From assembly GCA_029891385.1 (NCBI GenBank), contig CM057228.1, forward strand, positions 34,351,023-34,415,022: a stretch of DNA of 64,000 nt. Reading direction: 5' to 3'. Every line of letters begins with the position of its first letter. Within the stretch, counting starts at the first letter, position 1. The notes beneath the pieces are model-generated. The model saw nothing but the letters and a program-made list of their open reading frames with translations, ran no database searches and was not told where the DNA came from. This document shows, piece after piece, positions 24,344 through 37,080 of this stretch. Source of the stretch: Erythroxylum novogranatense (taxonomy: Eukaryota > Streptophyta > Magnoliopsida > Malpighiales > Erythroxylaceae). A program made the translations under genes and the position numbers.

Positions 24344-25207
24344 CAAACTTCACATGACAAGCCTCCATTCAGCCTCAATTTTCCATATTTCACCCACAAG
24401 ACACCATTCAAGCTACACTTATTTTCAAGCCTCCATTTTTGACTAACGAAGCTACCTGCCAACATCATCAAGAAACAATAATCGAAGCGACACACCAACA
24501 CCCAATAAGTCACTCACGATAACTTCCATTCTTGTTTTCCTCTCCAAAAACGCAAGCCTTAATTCATTTTTAAAACGCTATACACATCCCAGCAACTCCT
24601 CCATCAACCAACGCACCATAGCCTCCATTTTTTCACCAGCCCACACACCAACATACAAGCCTTCATTCATCTTTCCAGCAGCTCCAATCCTTATCAAGCT
24701 GAATCCAAGAGCCTCTAGACTTGAAGGATGCAACCACGAGTCTTCACCAACGTTCCAGCCTCCATTCGCCCAACAACGCAGCTTCCATTCATCGCCAAAG
24801 AAGCAACCATGCAAGGAGAGGGGAGAGCTCATTTTATTTTGCTGCATATTTAGAGCTTTGTTCTTTATTTTTAAATTGATTCGGTCATGAGTTTATTTAA
24901 GCTGTATGTTTGTGGATTGTTTGGAATGATGATTTGTGGCTAAAACTTTAATTTCTCTTAGGGATTTGATATTTTTGATGATGCTTTAATATGAAATTTC
25001 GCTATAATCCATGCCTAAATATTCATATGCTTGTTGATTTTTCCTTGGATTTATTTGTTATTCCTTTGGACTATTGAAAAATGTCTTGGTATAAATTCGC
25101 CTTTGGGAGATGGGAGTTTTTGTTAGAAGATTATGTCGAAATTGGCCTTAAAAACACATTCCAACCAGCCCATGTAGCCTTCATCCTTGACTTTCCACTC
25201 ACCAACA
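24344..25207 (+). repeat. 863-bp direct repeat, copy B (uninterrupted)
   Basis: 864 bp from CAAACTTCACATG to CTCACCAAC. It contains the uninterrupted target sequence of the LARD (CACCATAGCCTCC at 24615-24627). Function unknown; probably LTR or leader of an old retroelement, since copy A joins a copia gag. Confidence 0.8.
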
Positions 25208-25642
25208 GCATTTGGTTGTAGTGAATTTGGTAGTTGTTTAGAAATTTATTTAAGTTAATTTTATTTTAAAAAAAGAAAAAAATTCTTTTCATTAATTTTA
25301 ATTTTCTAAAATTTCATCCAACTCGATTTCAAATATCGTTAGCTAGCGTATAATTAATTTTTCTCATAATCCCTGTGGACACAACTCGGTTCTTACCGAT
25401 TTATTACTCGCTTCGACAACCGTGCACTTGCGGTTCACGAACAACAAGTTTGATGTTTTGTTAAGTGTGAAGGAACAGGGGAGGAAGATGATAAAAGTTG
25501 GAGAAATAAACAACGAATATATATCTGGTGCGATCGTGAGGGAGATTGGTAAGTGGGTGAAATAAACAAGGAAAAATGTATCTAGTGCGATCGTGAGGGA
25601 GATTGGTGCGAGCGCAATCAAGGTGGGATCGCAAGTCACTGC
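25208..25642 (+). other. Old LTR-like sequence, left part (split by the short-interior LTR element)
   Basis: AT-rich, ending in a GTGCGATCG-rich stretch (25528-25640). The motif GTGCACTTGCGG at about 25421 resembles the end of Tat/Athila-type Ty3/gypsy LTRs; a similar ACACTTGCGG occurs at about 30330. No primer-binding site of good quality follows. No gene seen. Confidence 0.35.
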
Positions 25643-27171
25643 TGTTGGACCCCGAACCTATCTTGGAGACTTAATTTGTTAAATGAAATTAAATGAGGAA
25701 TTAGTGATGTTTAATTTTTGATTCGGGTAATGTTAATTGGAGCAATTGCAATGATATTTTGAGGTTTATACATGAAATGGGTGTTTTTGTGTATGATTGT
25801 GTATGACTTTTGTGAAAGAGAAATGTGTATGCGCATATTCTTTATTGTTGAGTTTGATGTTGGGAAATGGATTTGGAATAGTTTATTGGAGCTTTGAATT
25901 GTGTTTGAGAGGAATTAGTTGAAGAGTTTGTGGTAGTGTGTTGATATGTGAAGTTGATGTGTTGATATGTGAAGTTGATGTGTTGAAATGATGTTTAGAA
26001 ACTTCAATGGCAAATCTATACTGATTTAGATGGATTTAGCCAAAGTGGCCTTAATGAAATTTGTATCTTATGTTTCTAGTTTTCTAACGCCATAAAATAT
26101 GCACTTTTTCAATAACGGGGTTAGAAGTTATGATCGATCGAAGTCTTGATGTTGTTTAGGTTTGATTTCCAGGGCAGAAACTTTGTTGTGACTTTTGACC
26201 ATTATAGAGACTGGTTTTGGCTTTAAGTGCTTCATGAAAGTGGTAGATTATGTTTTTATCTTTTCATTGACAGAAAGCGTGAGATTTTTGGACAATGGAA
26301 TAGGAAGTTATGATTTTTGAAAGTTGTGTCATTGCTTAGGATGACTTTTTTTTTACAACCAATTTTGAGTAAAGTTTTGACCATTTTTTAGGCCGAATTG
26401 GTTTGTAAGTTCTTGATGAAAGTTGTAGTTTATGTTGTTATCTTTCCATTGATATAAAGTATGGAATTTTTAGAAACTGGAGTCAAAAGTTATAAGGGTT
26501 AGAAGTTTTGTTGCTTTTCAGGTGAGCTGATCGACCAGCCATCTTTGAGTGAACTTTTGGTCCCTTTAGAGACGGAGCTTGTTTTTGAGTACTTCATGAA
26601 AATGGTAGAGCTGTCTTTTATCTTTCTATTGATACCAAGTTTGTAAAATTTGGAGTTCTGAGTCAAAAGTTATGAAAATTATACGTTGGGGGTCGGCTCG
26701 GCTCTTCCGCGATCGCTCAGCCCTTCCGAGATCGCTCAGCTCTTCCGTGGTCGCTCAGCCCTTCCGCTATCGCTCAGCTCTTCCGCGATCGCTTTTCTAA
26801 GATTCATGCTTCGGATGTCGGAAATTCGTATTCGATTCGCTTTCGTTTGCTTTGATCCGTTTGTTTATTCGCTTTCTGATTTTGTTTCCATATTTTGTGT
26901 TTCGCTTTCTATTTCCACTTCGTATTCGTATCCGTTTGATTCATATTCATTTGATTGCTTTGTTTTCCGCAATTCGGATTTAATTCGATTCCGTTTTGCT
27001 TTCGATTTATGCTTCGCTTTAATTTCTGATATTCGATTTACTTTCAATCTTTTGTATTCGCTTTCGTTCTCCGATTTCGATTCGCTTTCGAGAAAATTTT
27101 GTTTCAAATTCCTTCTATTTTTTTTGATTCGTTTTTCGATTGGGATCCGGCTTTCGGATCGTGTCCCAACA
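25643..27171 (+). repeat. 5' LTR of short-interior element
   Basis: 1529 bp. Holds five 19-bp units (26700-26793) of the type GCTCTTCCGCGATCGCTCA, followed by a T+C-rich stretch with TTCGATTCGCTTTCG motifs that is open for 179 codons on plus by composition. The frame is not supported as a gene. Confidence 0.9.
26700..26793. repeat. 19-bp array, five units
   Basis: Units such as GCTCTTCCGCGATCGCTCA; the core GCGATCGC is an 8-bp palindrome. The sister array at 28809-28940 has seven units, which accounts for most of the 39-bp length difference between the LTRs. Confidence 0.9.
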
Positions 27172-27749
27172 GTTATGGTATTAGAGCCCAGTAATAGGAT
27201 CTTACATGGGCACTTATGTTTGTAAAGTGTTTGAATGGATAGAATTGAATTAGTACGAATGTGAAAATGATGTGAATGTATGTCATAAATCATTTGAAGA
27301 ACCTATATGGTTTTTTATTAAGGTGATGAGTTATGAACGATCATAAAAATGTGTTAATGGAAATTGAGAGGAGATTTTCTTGATGAAATAGATTGAATTG
27401 AGTTCGAATATGCATATGTGTGATGCCATAAAGGATACTTGCAAGATGTGATAAATTGATAGAGATATATGTATAGAAGTTGATATTGACTGATATTGGT
27501 CCATATTAAGGTTCATTAAGAAATGAGATCATTAACTTGTGTAAAGATGTAATGAAATATTGATATGATATGGTATTGGTGGTATTGACACAAGAAGTGA
27601 AATTATGAACAAGTTGAGATATAAGTATGATGAGGAATTAATTAAGGAAGTGATTGACTAAATTGGAAGAAATTATTGAAAGCGTATGTTACTTGGTGAT
27701 TTCTTAAGTAAGAATTTCGAGGACGAAATTCTTTTAAGAGGGAGAGAAT
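27172..27749 (+). other. Interior of short-interior element (PBS to PPT)
   Basis: The primer-binding site is at 27176-27188 and the polypurine tract AAGAGGGAGAGAAT at 27736-27749, preceded by GAGGACGAAATTC. The remaining sequence is AT-rich with no domain. Confidence 0.85.
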
Positions 27750-29317
27750 TGTTGGACCCCGAACTTTTCTTGGAGACTTGATTTTTTAAATGAAATTAAA
27801 TGAGTAATTAGTGGTGTTTAATTTTTGATTCGGGTAATGTTAATTGGAGCAATTGCAATGATATTTTGAGGTTTATACATGAAATGGGTGTTTTTGTGTA
27901 TGATTGTGTATGACTTTTGTGAAAGAGAAATGTGTATGCGCATATTCTTTATTGTTGAATTTGATGTTGGGAAATGGATTTGGAATAGTTTACTGGAGCT
28001 TTAAATTGTGTTTGAGAGGAATTAGTTGAAGAGTTTGTGGTAGTGTGTTGATATGTGAAGTTGATGTGTTGATATGTGAAGTTGATGTGTTGGAATGGTG
28101 TTTAAAAACTTCAATGGAAAATTTGTACTGATTTAGATGGATTTAGACAAAGTAGCCTTAATGAAAGTTGTATCTTATGTTTCCAGTTTTCTAACACCAT
28201 AAAATATGCACTTTTTCAATAACGGGGTTAGAAGTTATGATCGATCGAAGTCTTGATGTTGTTTAGGTTTGATTTCCAGGGCAAAAACTTTGTTGTGACT
28301 TTTGACCATTATAGAGAGTGATTTTGACTTTAAGTGCTTCATGAAAGTGGTAGATTATGTTTTTATCTTTTCATTGACATAAAGCGTGAGATTTTTGGAC
28401 AATGGAATAGGAAGTTATGATTTTTGGAAGTTGTGTCACTGCTTAGGATGACATTTTTTTGGACAGCCAGTTTTGAGTGAAGTTTTGACAATTTTTGAGG
28501 CCGAATTGGTTTGTAAGTTCTTGATGAAAGTTGTATTTTATGTTGTTATCTTTCCATTGATATAAAGTATGGAATTTTTGGAAACTAGAGTCAAAAGTTA
28601 TGAGGGTTAGAAGTTTTGTTGTTGTTTAGATTAGCTGATCTACCAGCCATCTTTGAGTTAACTTTTGGCCCCTTTAGAGATGGAGCTTATTTTTGAGTCC
28701 TTCATGAAAATGGTAGAGCTGTCTTTTATCTTTCTATCGATACTAAGTTTGTTAAATTTGGAGTTCTGAGTCAAAAGTTATGGAAATCAGAAGTTGGGGG
28801 TAGGCTCAGCTCTTCCGCGATCGCTCAGCCCTTCCACGATCGCTCAGCTCTTTCGCGATCACTTAGCTCTTCCGCGATCGCTCAACTCTTCCGCTATCTC
28901 TCAGCCCTTCCACTATCGCTCAGCTCTTCCACGATCGCTTTTCTAAGATTCATGCTTCGGATTTCGGAAATTCGTATTCGATTTGCTTTCGTTTGCTTTG
29001 ATCCGTTTGTTTATTCGCTTTCCGATTTCGTTTCCGTATTTTTTGCTTCGCTTTCTATTTCCACTTCGTATTCGTACCTGTTTGATTCATATTCGTTTGA
29101 TTGCTTTGTTTTCCACGATTCGGATTTAATTCGATTCCATTTTGCTTTCGATTTATGCTTCGCTTTAATTTCCGATATTCAATTTACTTTCGATCTTTTG
29201 TATTCGCTTTCATTCTCCGATTTCGATTCGCTTCCGAGAAAATTCTGTTTCAGGTTCCTTCGATTTTTTTCGTTTCGTTTTCCAGTTAGGATCTGGTTTC
29301 CGGATCGGGTCCCAACA
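27750..29317 (+). repeat. 3' LTR of short-interior element
   Basis: 1568 bp, with the 19-bp array at 28809-28940 (seven units). Otherwise collinear with the 5' LTR, with scattered substitutions. Confidence 0.9.
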
Positions 29318-30726
29318 ACTGCAGTGCGATCGTAATATCAAAGGGTCTTCTAGAGGTAGCTTCGGGTGTGATCGCGAGTTAGCATGGTGCGATCGCACTC
29401 AGGACTTTTGGCCACAAGATAGGCTATTCACATATGGGTGCAATCGCAAGTGTCATGGTGCTATCGCAATTCACAACTTCAAAGAAAATTCTAACATTTC
29501 CTTACGTGTTTAAAGCAATGGTGAAAGGTTAAAAGCAGTCCTCAACGTGCGAAAATGTGGGCGGAGCTGTTACAATTCAGTGGAAGTGGACAATCATGGG
29601 AAAAGGCAAAAAGTAATATTAAAAGAAGAGAGGTACGAAAAAGAAGAAAGGAACGAGGGAAGCAGGAAGAAGATAGAGGAATAGGAGCTCTGTGAAGTTT
29701 GTAATTCAGGGCATATGAACATTTGTTTTCTTTTCATTTAATTTCCAATTCGTTTATGATGTGTGCTTTCTAGTTTTTTATTCAAGGATTGTTCCACCCT
29801 CTATGGTGAATCTTGTTTTTTAAACTTCTTCTATGTATGGTTGCTGTTCTTATGAATAGTTTTTATTAGATCTTGAGAATTGAGTTTTTTTAGACAAATC
29901 ATACAAATATAACTTGTATGATAAGAGATTAGTATCTAAGTTTTATTCCTTAAAAGTTATGCGGTTCATCTCTGTTTCATTTATATTCGAATTGAGAGAT
30001 TTGCATTACGATAAAACAGAGTAGGTAATTTAAACTTGAGAGAAAAGAGTTACTTCTTAAGAAACTTGGGGTAGTAGAATAATAGAATTCAGATTTATTT
30101 AGCAGGAGTTCAAATAATTTTTGGAACTTATAATCTTGTGAATTCGTGAAAAGCAATTCTATTTCTTACAAATTAGTTTTAGCCTGGTAATTTTAACATC
30201 GTTGATTTATTTAAATCATTCTCAACTTCTAAATCTTTTTATTATTAACTTAATTAACAATCTGGAAAGAATTTAACTGGTGTTTAGTATAGATCTTCGC
30301 CAGAACGATAACCATACTACAATAACCCATACACTTGCGGTTGGGAATCGAGTGCGTTTCTATTTTACAACCCATCACTTGTTAGTTTCGACCATATTTT
30401 TCTTTTTAAACGGGAAGATTTTTCACGTTTATCTAGTATTCATTTTTTTTTCTTATCATTTATATTGTTTGATTGTCTAATTTTAAAACTAATTGTTTGT
30501 TCTTGATTGAAATTGCGGGCGTTGTCAATGGAGCCCAACATAAAGAAGATGGAAAAAGAAAAGGTAAATTAAACCCCGTTGCATTGCATAACTCTTTTCA
30601 GCCCGTTAAACTTATCCAAGTTGGTGAAAGCGGTCCATAAGTTATCCCTTTAAAAATGAATCCTACCTGACCAAACCAATTTAATTCCAGGCACATCTTT
30701 CAAAGTAGACCTAAAATCAGGGAAAA
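29318..30726 (+). other. Old LTR-like sequence, right part
   Basis: Starts with more GTGCGATCGCA-type repeats (29323-29470), the continuation of those left of 25643. Then AT-rich DNA up to ACACTTGCGGTTGGGAATCG near 30330 and, at about 30510, GCGGGCGTTGTCAATGGA, which only loosely resembles the aspartate-tRNA type primer site of Tat/Athila elements. I offer this as a decayed LTR with low certainty. No gene seen. Confidence 0.35.
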
Positions 30727-33700
30727 TGTTGGACCCCGATTTTTTGAGTAAAAATAAGAAATATTCAAAAGTGAAGGTGTTGATTAAAATAGAGTTGAAA
30801 AACAAGAAATAAAGAGAAAAAGTGTGAGAAGATGAAAAATTGTGAAATAGTTGACTTTTTGGCCTTTGAAAGTTAACTTTTGATTTAGGCATAATTTGAT
30901 AAAATGGTCTTTTGGAAACTTGTAGATTATATTAAGAGCTTTCTATAGCCATAAAGTTTGCAATTTTTCGATATCGGGAGTGGAAGTTATGATCAGTCAA
31001 AGTTTATGTGTAATATAATTGACTTTTGACTTTAATTATGACTGAATATTTGACTGAGAAATTAACCTAGTTAGAGGTTAATTGAGCTTTGATATTCTTC
31101 ATGAAAATTGAAGGATTTGCTTTGATTTTTATTTCGATATAAAGTATGAAATTTTTCAATCAATGAATAATAAGTTATGATTTTTACAAGTTTATATTGT
31201 GGTTTTAGCAAGATTATTAGAGGATAGTATCTTTGACCGGAAAATGGACTCCCTTAGGAGTCGAATTGATTTTTATGTCCTTCATGGAAGATGTAGAGCT
31301 TCCTTTAAGCTTTCTATAGAGACTAAGTTTGTCAAAATTGGAGTTTAGGATTAAGTGTTATGAATTTCGGAAGTTTTAGATTTTTATGTAAAAAAAAAAA
31401 GGAAAATGAAGTCCCCCGTCGCTAGGGCGACGCATCGCCGTAGCGATGGCGAGTGTTCGGCTCGCGTCGCTAAGGCGACGCATCGCCGTAGCGATGGCGA
31501 GCGTTCGGCTCGCGTCGCTAGGGCGACCGCGCCCTCTCCTCGCCCTAATACGACGTCGTTTTGCTCCTTTAGTTTTCTTGCTTCCTCCTCCAATCCGACC
31601 TTTGTTCACTATTTTGCTCATATCTTTTCCGTCTGACATCCGATTGAGTTGATTCTTGCGGCGTTGGATTCCTAAGACAATTCCCTACATCCTCATGAGA
31701 AATTTGTAATTTTATGAGATTAAATTAATGGTGATTAATTTAATCAAAATGAGTCGGGAAATTTTCTAAATATAGTTCAGTATTTTGAGAAATTCGGGAT
31801 CTGTAGAGATCCGATTGAAGCGATTCTTGAGGATAAATAAAGATAAGACAAGGGGCTACAAATCATATGAAGAAATGAAATGTCAATTTTGCCCCTAAGA
31901 CCTTCGAATTATGAATGGAAGTTCGGATTAGGGTGTAATTTTTGGATTAGGAACATCTGAGAGTATTTTGAGCATAACTTTTGATCTGGGAATCGAAATG
32001 AGGCGATTCTTATTTTGAATTAAACTAGAGACATAAGGCTACAATGGTTATGAAGACATCCAGTTTCAAATCTGGGATTAAGAATGTAAATTTCTGGAAG
32101 GAAATAATCATGCATGGAAAATGTGTTAGAATATGGATATACCCGAACTGTTTTGAGCATAACTTTTGGTGTAGTGATCCGAATTGAGCGCGGTCAGTGA
32201 CGTTGGATTCGTATGATTGAGAGGAACATTTCTCAAGAAGGAAGTTTTGACAAATTCCTTCAAATTGATAGTGCGAATTAACCCGCAAGTAAGCATGACT
32301 TTAAGCTTTGAATGGAGAGGCAATATGGTCTTTTGACCTTCATTTAATGACACACATAAGGTGATGTCGTTTTCAGCCTATTAAAGCCACGAAAGTGGCT
32401 GGAAAATTAGAAGAAAATGAAAGAAGAAGGAGAAGAAAGAAGAGTGGAGATTCGGTTATGGAGAAAGAAGGGAGAAAAGAGAGAGAAAGCTAAGTTCTAA
32501 TTTTTCTACTTGATTCTTAAGGCTTTTGGGATTTTTCCAAGAAGGAAAATGATGGAAAATGAAGAGAGCTTCTTCATGAGCCAAGAAATCCGAAAATTGG
32601 AGAAGAAATGAGGTAAGAGGAAATTTTGAACTTTGAGATTTTGATGAATTTTTGGTTTAAAAACATGGAAAAGGACTTGGGTTTGTGATTTATGAAGTTG
32701 ATTTTGATATATATGCCTTTGGTTGTGTTTAATTTTGGATGAAAATTTGATTAAGGTTTAGGCTTAATTTTGTGATTAAGAATTTTGTGAAATTTTGGTG
32801 TAGAATTATAGATAATGATATGGGTTTGTGGAATATGAAGTTAATTTTGAAGAAATTGTATTTTATGGTATTGAATTTGGATGAATTAGTTTAGGCCAAT
32901 TTTAAGATTTGGGGATTTTTGAAATTGAGGATTTAGATATTTTGGAATTAGTGTGAATTGATGAATTATGACATTAATTTTGAAAATTAAGTTATTTATG
33001 AGATTGAATTTGAGTGTATTGGTTTAGGTCAAATTTTGAAATTGGGGATTTTAGAAATTTTGGTTTTAGAAAGCTTGGAAATATGATGATTATGAATTTT
33101 CGATAGTTAATTTTGAGAATTATGCAAATTATGATGTGGAATTTGAATGATTGTGGCTTAGGTCAATTTTAATTGAAAGAAGGAAAGAAGCAAGGATCAA
33201 ATTGATGATCGGGACGAGTTTCTAGCATCATTTCGAGGTGGGTAGCACATTTATATTTTGATTTGTAAGTTATATATGACTTTTCGAAAATTCAAGAAAG
33301 TGAAAGAAAAGATTTTCGTACTTTTTTCGTTTCCGAATGATTTTTGAAAAATTATTACAAGCTTAAATTCATTGTTTGAAATGATTTGATAAATCGATAG
33401 AAATTTCCGAAAATTCATATGTTGTGAGTGCATTGATAAACTATGCAATATGTGGAATTTGTGGAATTGCTTGGTTTGATTTAATTGTATGAATTGTGTA
33501 GAACTGAGAATGTGTATAGTATGACGCGTATGAAAAACAAGTTTTCGATTTGTGCCTTCGGGCAATCCGAAAGTTTCAGTTTTGGATTATGTGATTATGT
33601 GGGTTTGGTCAGGTCCTTTTGTGAGTCAGTGCACTGTCTCTATTCGTTATAGCCTTCGCCCGGCTGCCCGCTAGTGGCACGGAGCTCCGATTTCAGACTC

Positions 33701-35008
33701 CCTTCACGGCTACACTGGACCGCTATGCGGAAAAGTGTAATGCGTTTCATTCACGATCGCATGGACCGCTTATGCGGAATGTGCGATCGCTCTGCTTGGA
33801 CCGAACCGCACCATTTTGATATGTTACGTGTTTTGATTTGTTTCGTGTTCGCATTCATGCTTAAAATTGAAAAATAAAAAGTGAATTTTGTTATGAAAAG
33901 TTTGAAAAATTGAAAGGTTTGAGAAAACCGTTTTGAAAAGTTACAAAGTTTGAAAAATTAGCCCTTTTGGCAAAAAGCTTATGAAAAATGATTTATGCTT
34001 ATTTGTCGATTTATAAATGTGTTATCCACGAGCTTTCGAGCTCACCCCCCGTTTCATCTCCATCTCCAGGTTTCGAGCAGGAGATCGGATGAAAGAATGT
34101 GAAGACGTTTGGTTCGTTTTTGCATCGTTTGCATTGTATTATGAATTGAGATTTGAAATATTTTGTAAATGGCTTGAATTGTCGTTAAGTGATTATGATG
34201 TATTTCAGAATGTATGAAGATTATGAATGAATGTATGAGAGTATGAAATTGTATATGGAATTGTGTATAAGTTTGGAAATGAGATTGAACTATGAGAATA
34301 GTAGATTGAATTACAATTATGAGAATGTTTTAGAATTAGGATTGCGTTTGTTTCTGCTGAGATCCCGGACGGAGGGTCCGGTTGATTTTGATGATTGTAT
34401 GATTGATTGAGCATTTAGAAGTGTGTTTTTCGATACTTTGCAGGTTTGGGTTAGCATAAATGCAGCCATTATGCTGCCGAATTTTCGATAAAATTGGGAT
34501 AAAAATGGAATTTGAGATTTGTATGGATAAATAAGAATATGATCAGATTTAGAGATTTGCATGAGAATGATTTTCCAAAAGTAGAATTTGGTTGTGTGAT
34601 TTGAATGAGGTTGACTAATGAGGTAAGAAATGGGAATAAAAAAAAAGAAAAAAAAATTATACCAGATTTCGAATAGTTTGAGTCTAAGGAATTCCAACGA
34701 GATCGCTATTCTCTGTTACTTTGTTTCGGATGTCGGCTTTGTTTTGTTACGAATTGATTCCGAATTCAACTCGCTTTTCGATTCCATGTTGCTTCTTACG
34801 CTTTCGTTCGTTATTTATGATTCGTATTCGATTATTCGATTTGCTTTCGATTTGTACTTTTACCTTTGATTTCGATACGTTCTTTCGGGTTCCGCTTTAT
34901 GTGTTGCCCTCGCTTGATTTTCCGCTTTGATTTATATTCCGCACTTCAGTTTCGTATTTGTGGTTTCGTTTTTCGGTTGGGATCCAATTTCCGAATTGTG
35001 TCCCAACA
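30727..35008 (+). mobile_element. Solo LTR, 4.3 kb, Ty3/gypsy type, just downstream of the SMXL gene
   Basis: Starts TGTTGGACCCCG and ends GTCCCAACA like the LTRs at 25643 and 27750, and shares with them stretches such as the GAAGTTATGATC region and the TTCGATTCGCTTTCG-rich end. The left 5-mer is GAAAA and the right is an A run, so the duplication is only partly testable. No primer site, purine tract or pol domain occurs inside. A 48-bp tandem array is at 31418-31528. An alternative is a single 5' or 3' LTR whose partner is lost. Confidence 0.65.
31418..31528. repeat. 48-bp CG-rich tandem array, 2.3 units
   Basis: Units start at 31418, 31466 and 31514. Each contains GTCGCTAGGGCGAC and GCATCGCCGTAGCGATGGC, both inverted repeats able to form short hairpins. 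Overlapping open frames on both strands are due to the array. Confidence 0.9.
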
Positions 35009-35235
35009 AAAAAAAAAAAGATTTCTTTTGAGATGGTTACGTTCCAATAGAAATGTAAGCCTTCGCATAACATAAACAATTAACTTTCATGACAATTAAC
35101 TTTCATGATAATTAAGTTTCTATTAAATACAGACTATACATGACCGACGTTTCGCCTAAATTGCATAAATCCAAAATATGTTTAGATCCTAACTGCTTCA
35201 TTATACATCTAACCGATAACCTCTTTTGAGAGGCT
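35009..35235 (-). other. 3' flank of the SMXL gene
   Basis: 227 bp between the stop codon and the solo LTR, presumably containing the 3' untranslated region. A direct repeat of AATTAACTTTCATGA occurs near 35077-35110. No canonical AATAAA signal is evident on the minus strand. Confidence 0.5.
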
Positions 35236-37080
35236 TCAGTTGATGTAAATTTTTGTGGGTAGGTGACCTCTTGCTACGCGCTCTTCACAAAAATGCGCCT
35301 CACAAGCTCTAAGTCTCACAACAGTGTGCGCACTGGGATTGTACCTCCTCCGAACTTCCACAAAACCCTTCTTTAGAGCTTTCTCAATCCAATCTTCCAA
35401 AATTTCTTCATATTCAGATAGATATGCAGCTGCAAGTAGCTGCTCCATGACTTTTGAATCAATCTCCAGCAAGCACTCGGTTCCAACAATATTGTTGAAG
35501 CTCACATTGATCCGTTTTAGGATTCTTTCAGCAAGTGCATCAAAATCAAAAGGCCTGAAAATCACCTTACTGTGTACTTTCTTAGAGAAAGTCTGCAACC
35601 AAAACTTGAAGTCATCAAGCAGGAATTTGCGATCAGATCTCGCATCATTGGTGCTTAGTTTGTCATTGTCCTCTGCAGGAAGGTTCAAGTCTAGATTCCT
35701 GGTTGACATTTTATGTGCCCGTTTTGCTATATCTGATAATTCTTGATTATCCAGACTTTGATCTGTACCAACCAGCTTTCTTTTATTCACACAAATTGAA
35801 CCAAGCATCCCTATACTTGTAGTAGTTGATATGGATAATTTTTGGTCAATCTTGGAACCATAAACTGGTTCAACTAAAATCTCAATTGGCCTGCCTTTGG
35901 CATTCAATATATTTTCCTCAGAGTAGATGGATAGATCATTCCCATAAGGAAGAACGTTATCATCCGTAGACGATGAACATATTATGAATATTGTATTGAT
36001 GATTCCTACTTCTCTTCCATGTGAATCTGAAAATTTACCAGTTTGGATAGCATGGGACAATGTACTCAAAGCCTGCATGTCAGCTTTATCAAGATTTTCA
36101 AGGAAAACAACGGACAGGGGCTTCTTGCTCAGCTCTCCGGCAACATAATCAACAACAGTTTTGCCCCTGAACATTGCATCATGGTGACCAAAAAGCGTAA
36201 AAGTTTGGATTGTGCCATCCTCAGGATTTAAATCTGCAGAAATTAAATTTTCCTTGCCTCCTCGTACTATTTCAGCAAGAGCTGTAGCAATTTTCCTTTT
36301 GCCACACCTGTCAGGTCCCAGGAAAGTGAACCACAAGTCCCTCCTCAGACTTGCTTCTTGGAGGTTTTCATTTTTTGATCTCCAACGGGAAATAGTTTGA
36401 GTAATAACATGTATTGCTTCATCTTGCCAACCAATTCGTTCATTTAGAGCTTTAAAGAGCATCTTAGAATTACTGAGATCAAAGTGCAAGTCGGTAGAAG
36501 AGGTTGAAGATGATTGAGCAAGATGGTCCGAGACATTTTTGTTAACAGTGTCTCCTGTAAAAGGGCCTGATACATCCGGCTTAGGATCAATTTTCTTTTG
36601 GTTTGCAGGTGTCGTCCGTTCATTTATGACAGGAAGCGAGCTTATTCTCAAGTCCAATTCTACTGTCACAGATGTTGCAGAATTAGATGAAGTTTGACTA
36701 TAATCAACCATGAGAAAGCTATGAGGAGTTCTGAGGCCACTTGACTCGAGCTTGTCTTTTGAATGCTTTTCCACTTGTTTGGAAAACAGATTCTCACTTT
36801 TAGGCTCAAAGAGCACTGGAAACTGACCAGCATCTTTCTTTTTTCTAATTTGTCGCAAACCATTGTCAACGCAAGAACAGTTAGGTCCATTTGCGGGTCT
36901 ACTCGCAAGGCTGCTGCTGGGACTTTGAACGTCATTCTTCTTACAATCAGCCAGTGGAAACTGTGGAGGATGAATGTTCATGCTAGAAGGTTGAGTTCTG
37001 TGGAGACGCTGACATATATTATCCCATTTCTGTTGCAGACCTGATATGATGATGCTCAATACCACTCCGTCATCTCTGGT
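35236..37080 (-). other. SMXL exon 3
   Basis: 1845 nt including stop. Acceptor TGCAG (37081-37085). It encodes Gln-Lys-Trp-Asp-Asn-Ile-Cys-Gln-Arg-Leu-His near its start, a family hallmark, then the second ATPase-like domain, RGKT and EAR motifs, and the C-terminal ClpB-like small domain. Confidence 0.9.

Larger units (their letters stand above)
25643..29317 (+). mobile_element. LTR element with 578-bp interior (TRIM/LARD-like), 3675 bp
   Basis: LTRs of 1529 bp (25643-27171) and 1568 bp (27750-29317) start TGTTGGACCCC and end GTCCCAACA. The duplication ACTGC (25638-25642, 29318-29322) flanks it. Interior signals are a primer-binding site TGGTATTAGAGCC (27176-27188, one change from the usual) and a purine tract (27736-27749), with only 550 bp of non-coding DNA between. 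LTRs are long for a TRIM and the interior is too short for a LARD. LTR sequence is related to the solo LTR at 30727-35008, which suggests a common Ty3/gypsy parent. Confidence 0.9.

Noticed and set aside
25436..25470. A decayed aspartate-tRNA type primer site after GTGCACTTGCGG
   Set aside because: Too many mismatches to call; would require many C-to-T changes.
26686..27293. 179- and 142-codon frames on opposite strands, with a related frame at 28952-29335
   Set aside because: Low-complexity Phe/Ser/Arg text made by TTCGATTCGCTTTCG repeats in an LTR; no domain, not kept at equal length in the sister LTR.
31376..31652. Four overlapping frames around 31380-31650
   Set aside because: Result of the 48-bp CG-rich tandem array.
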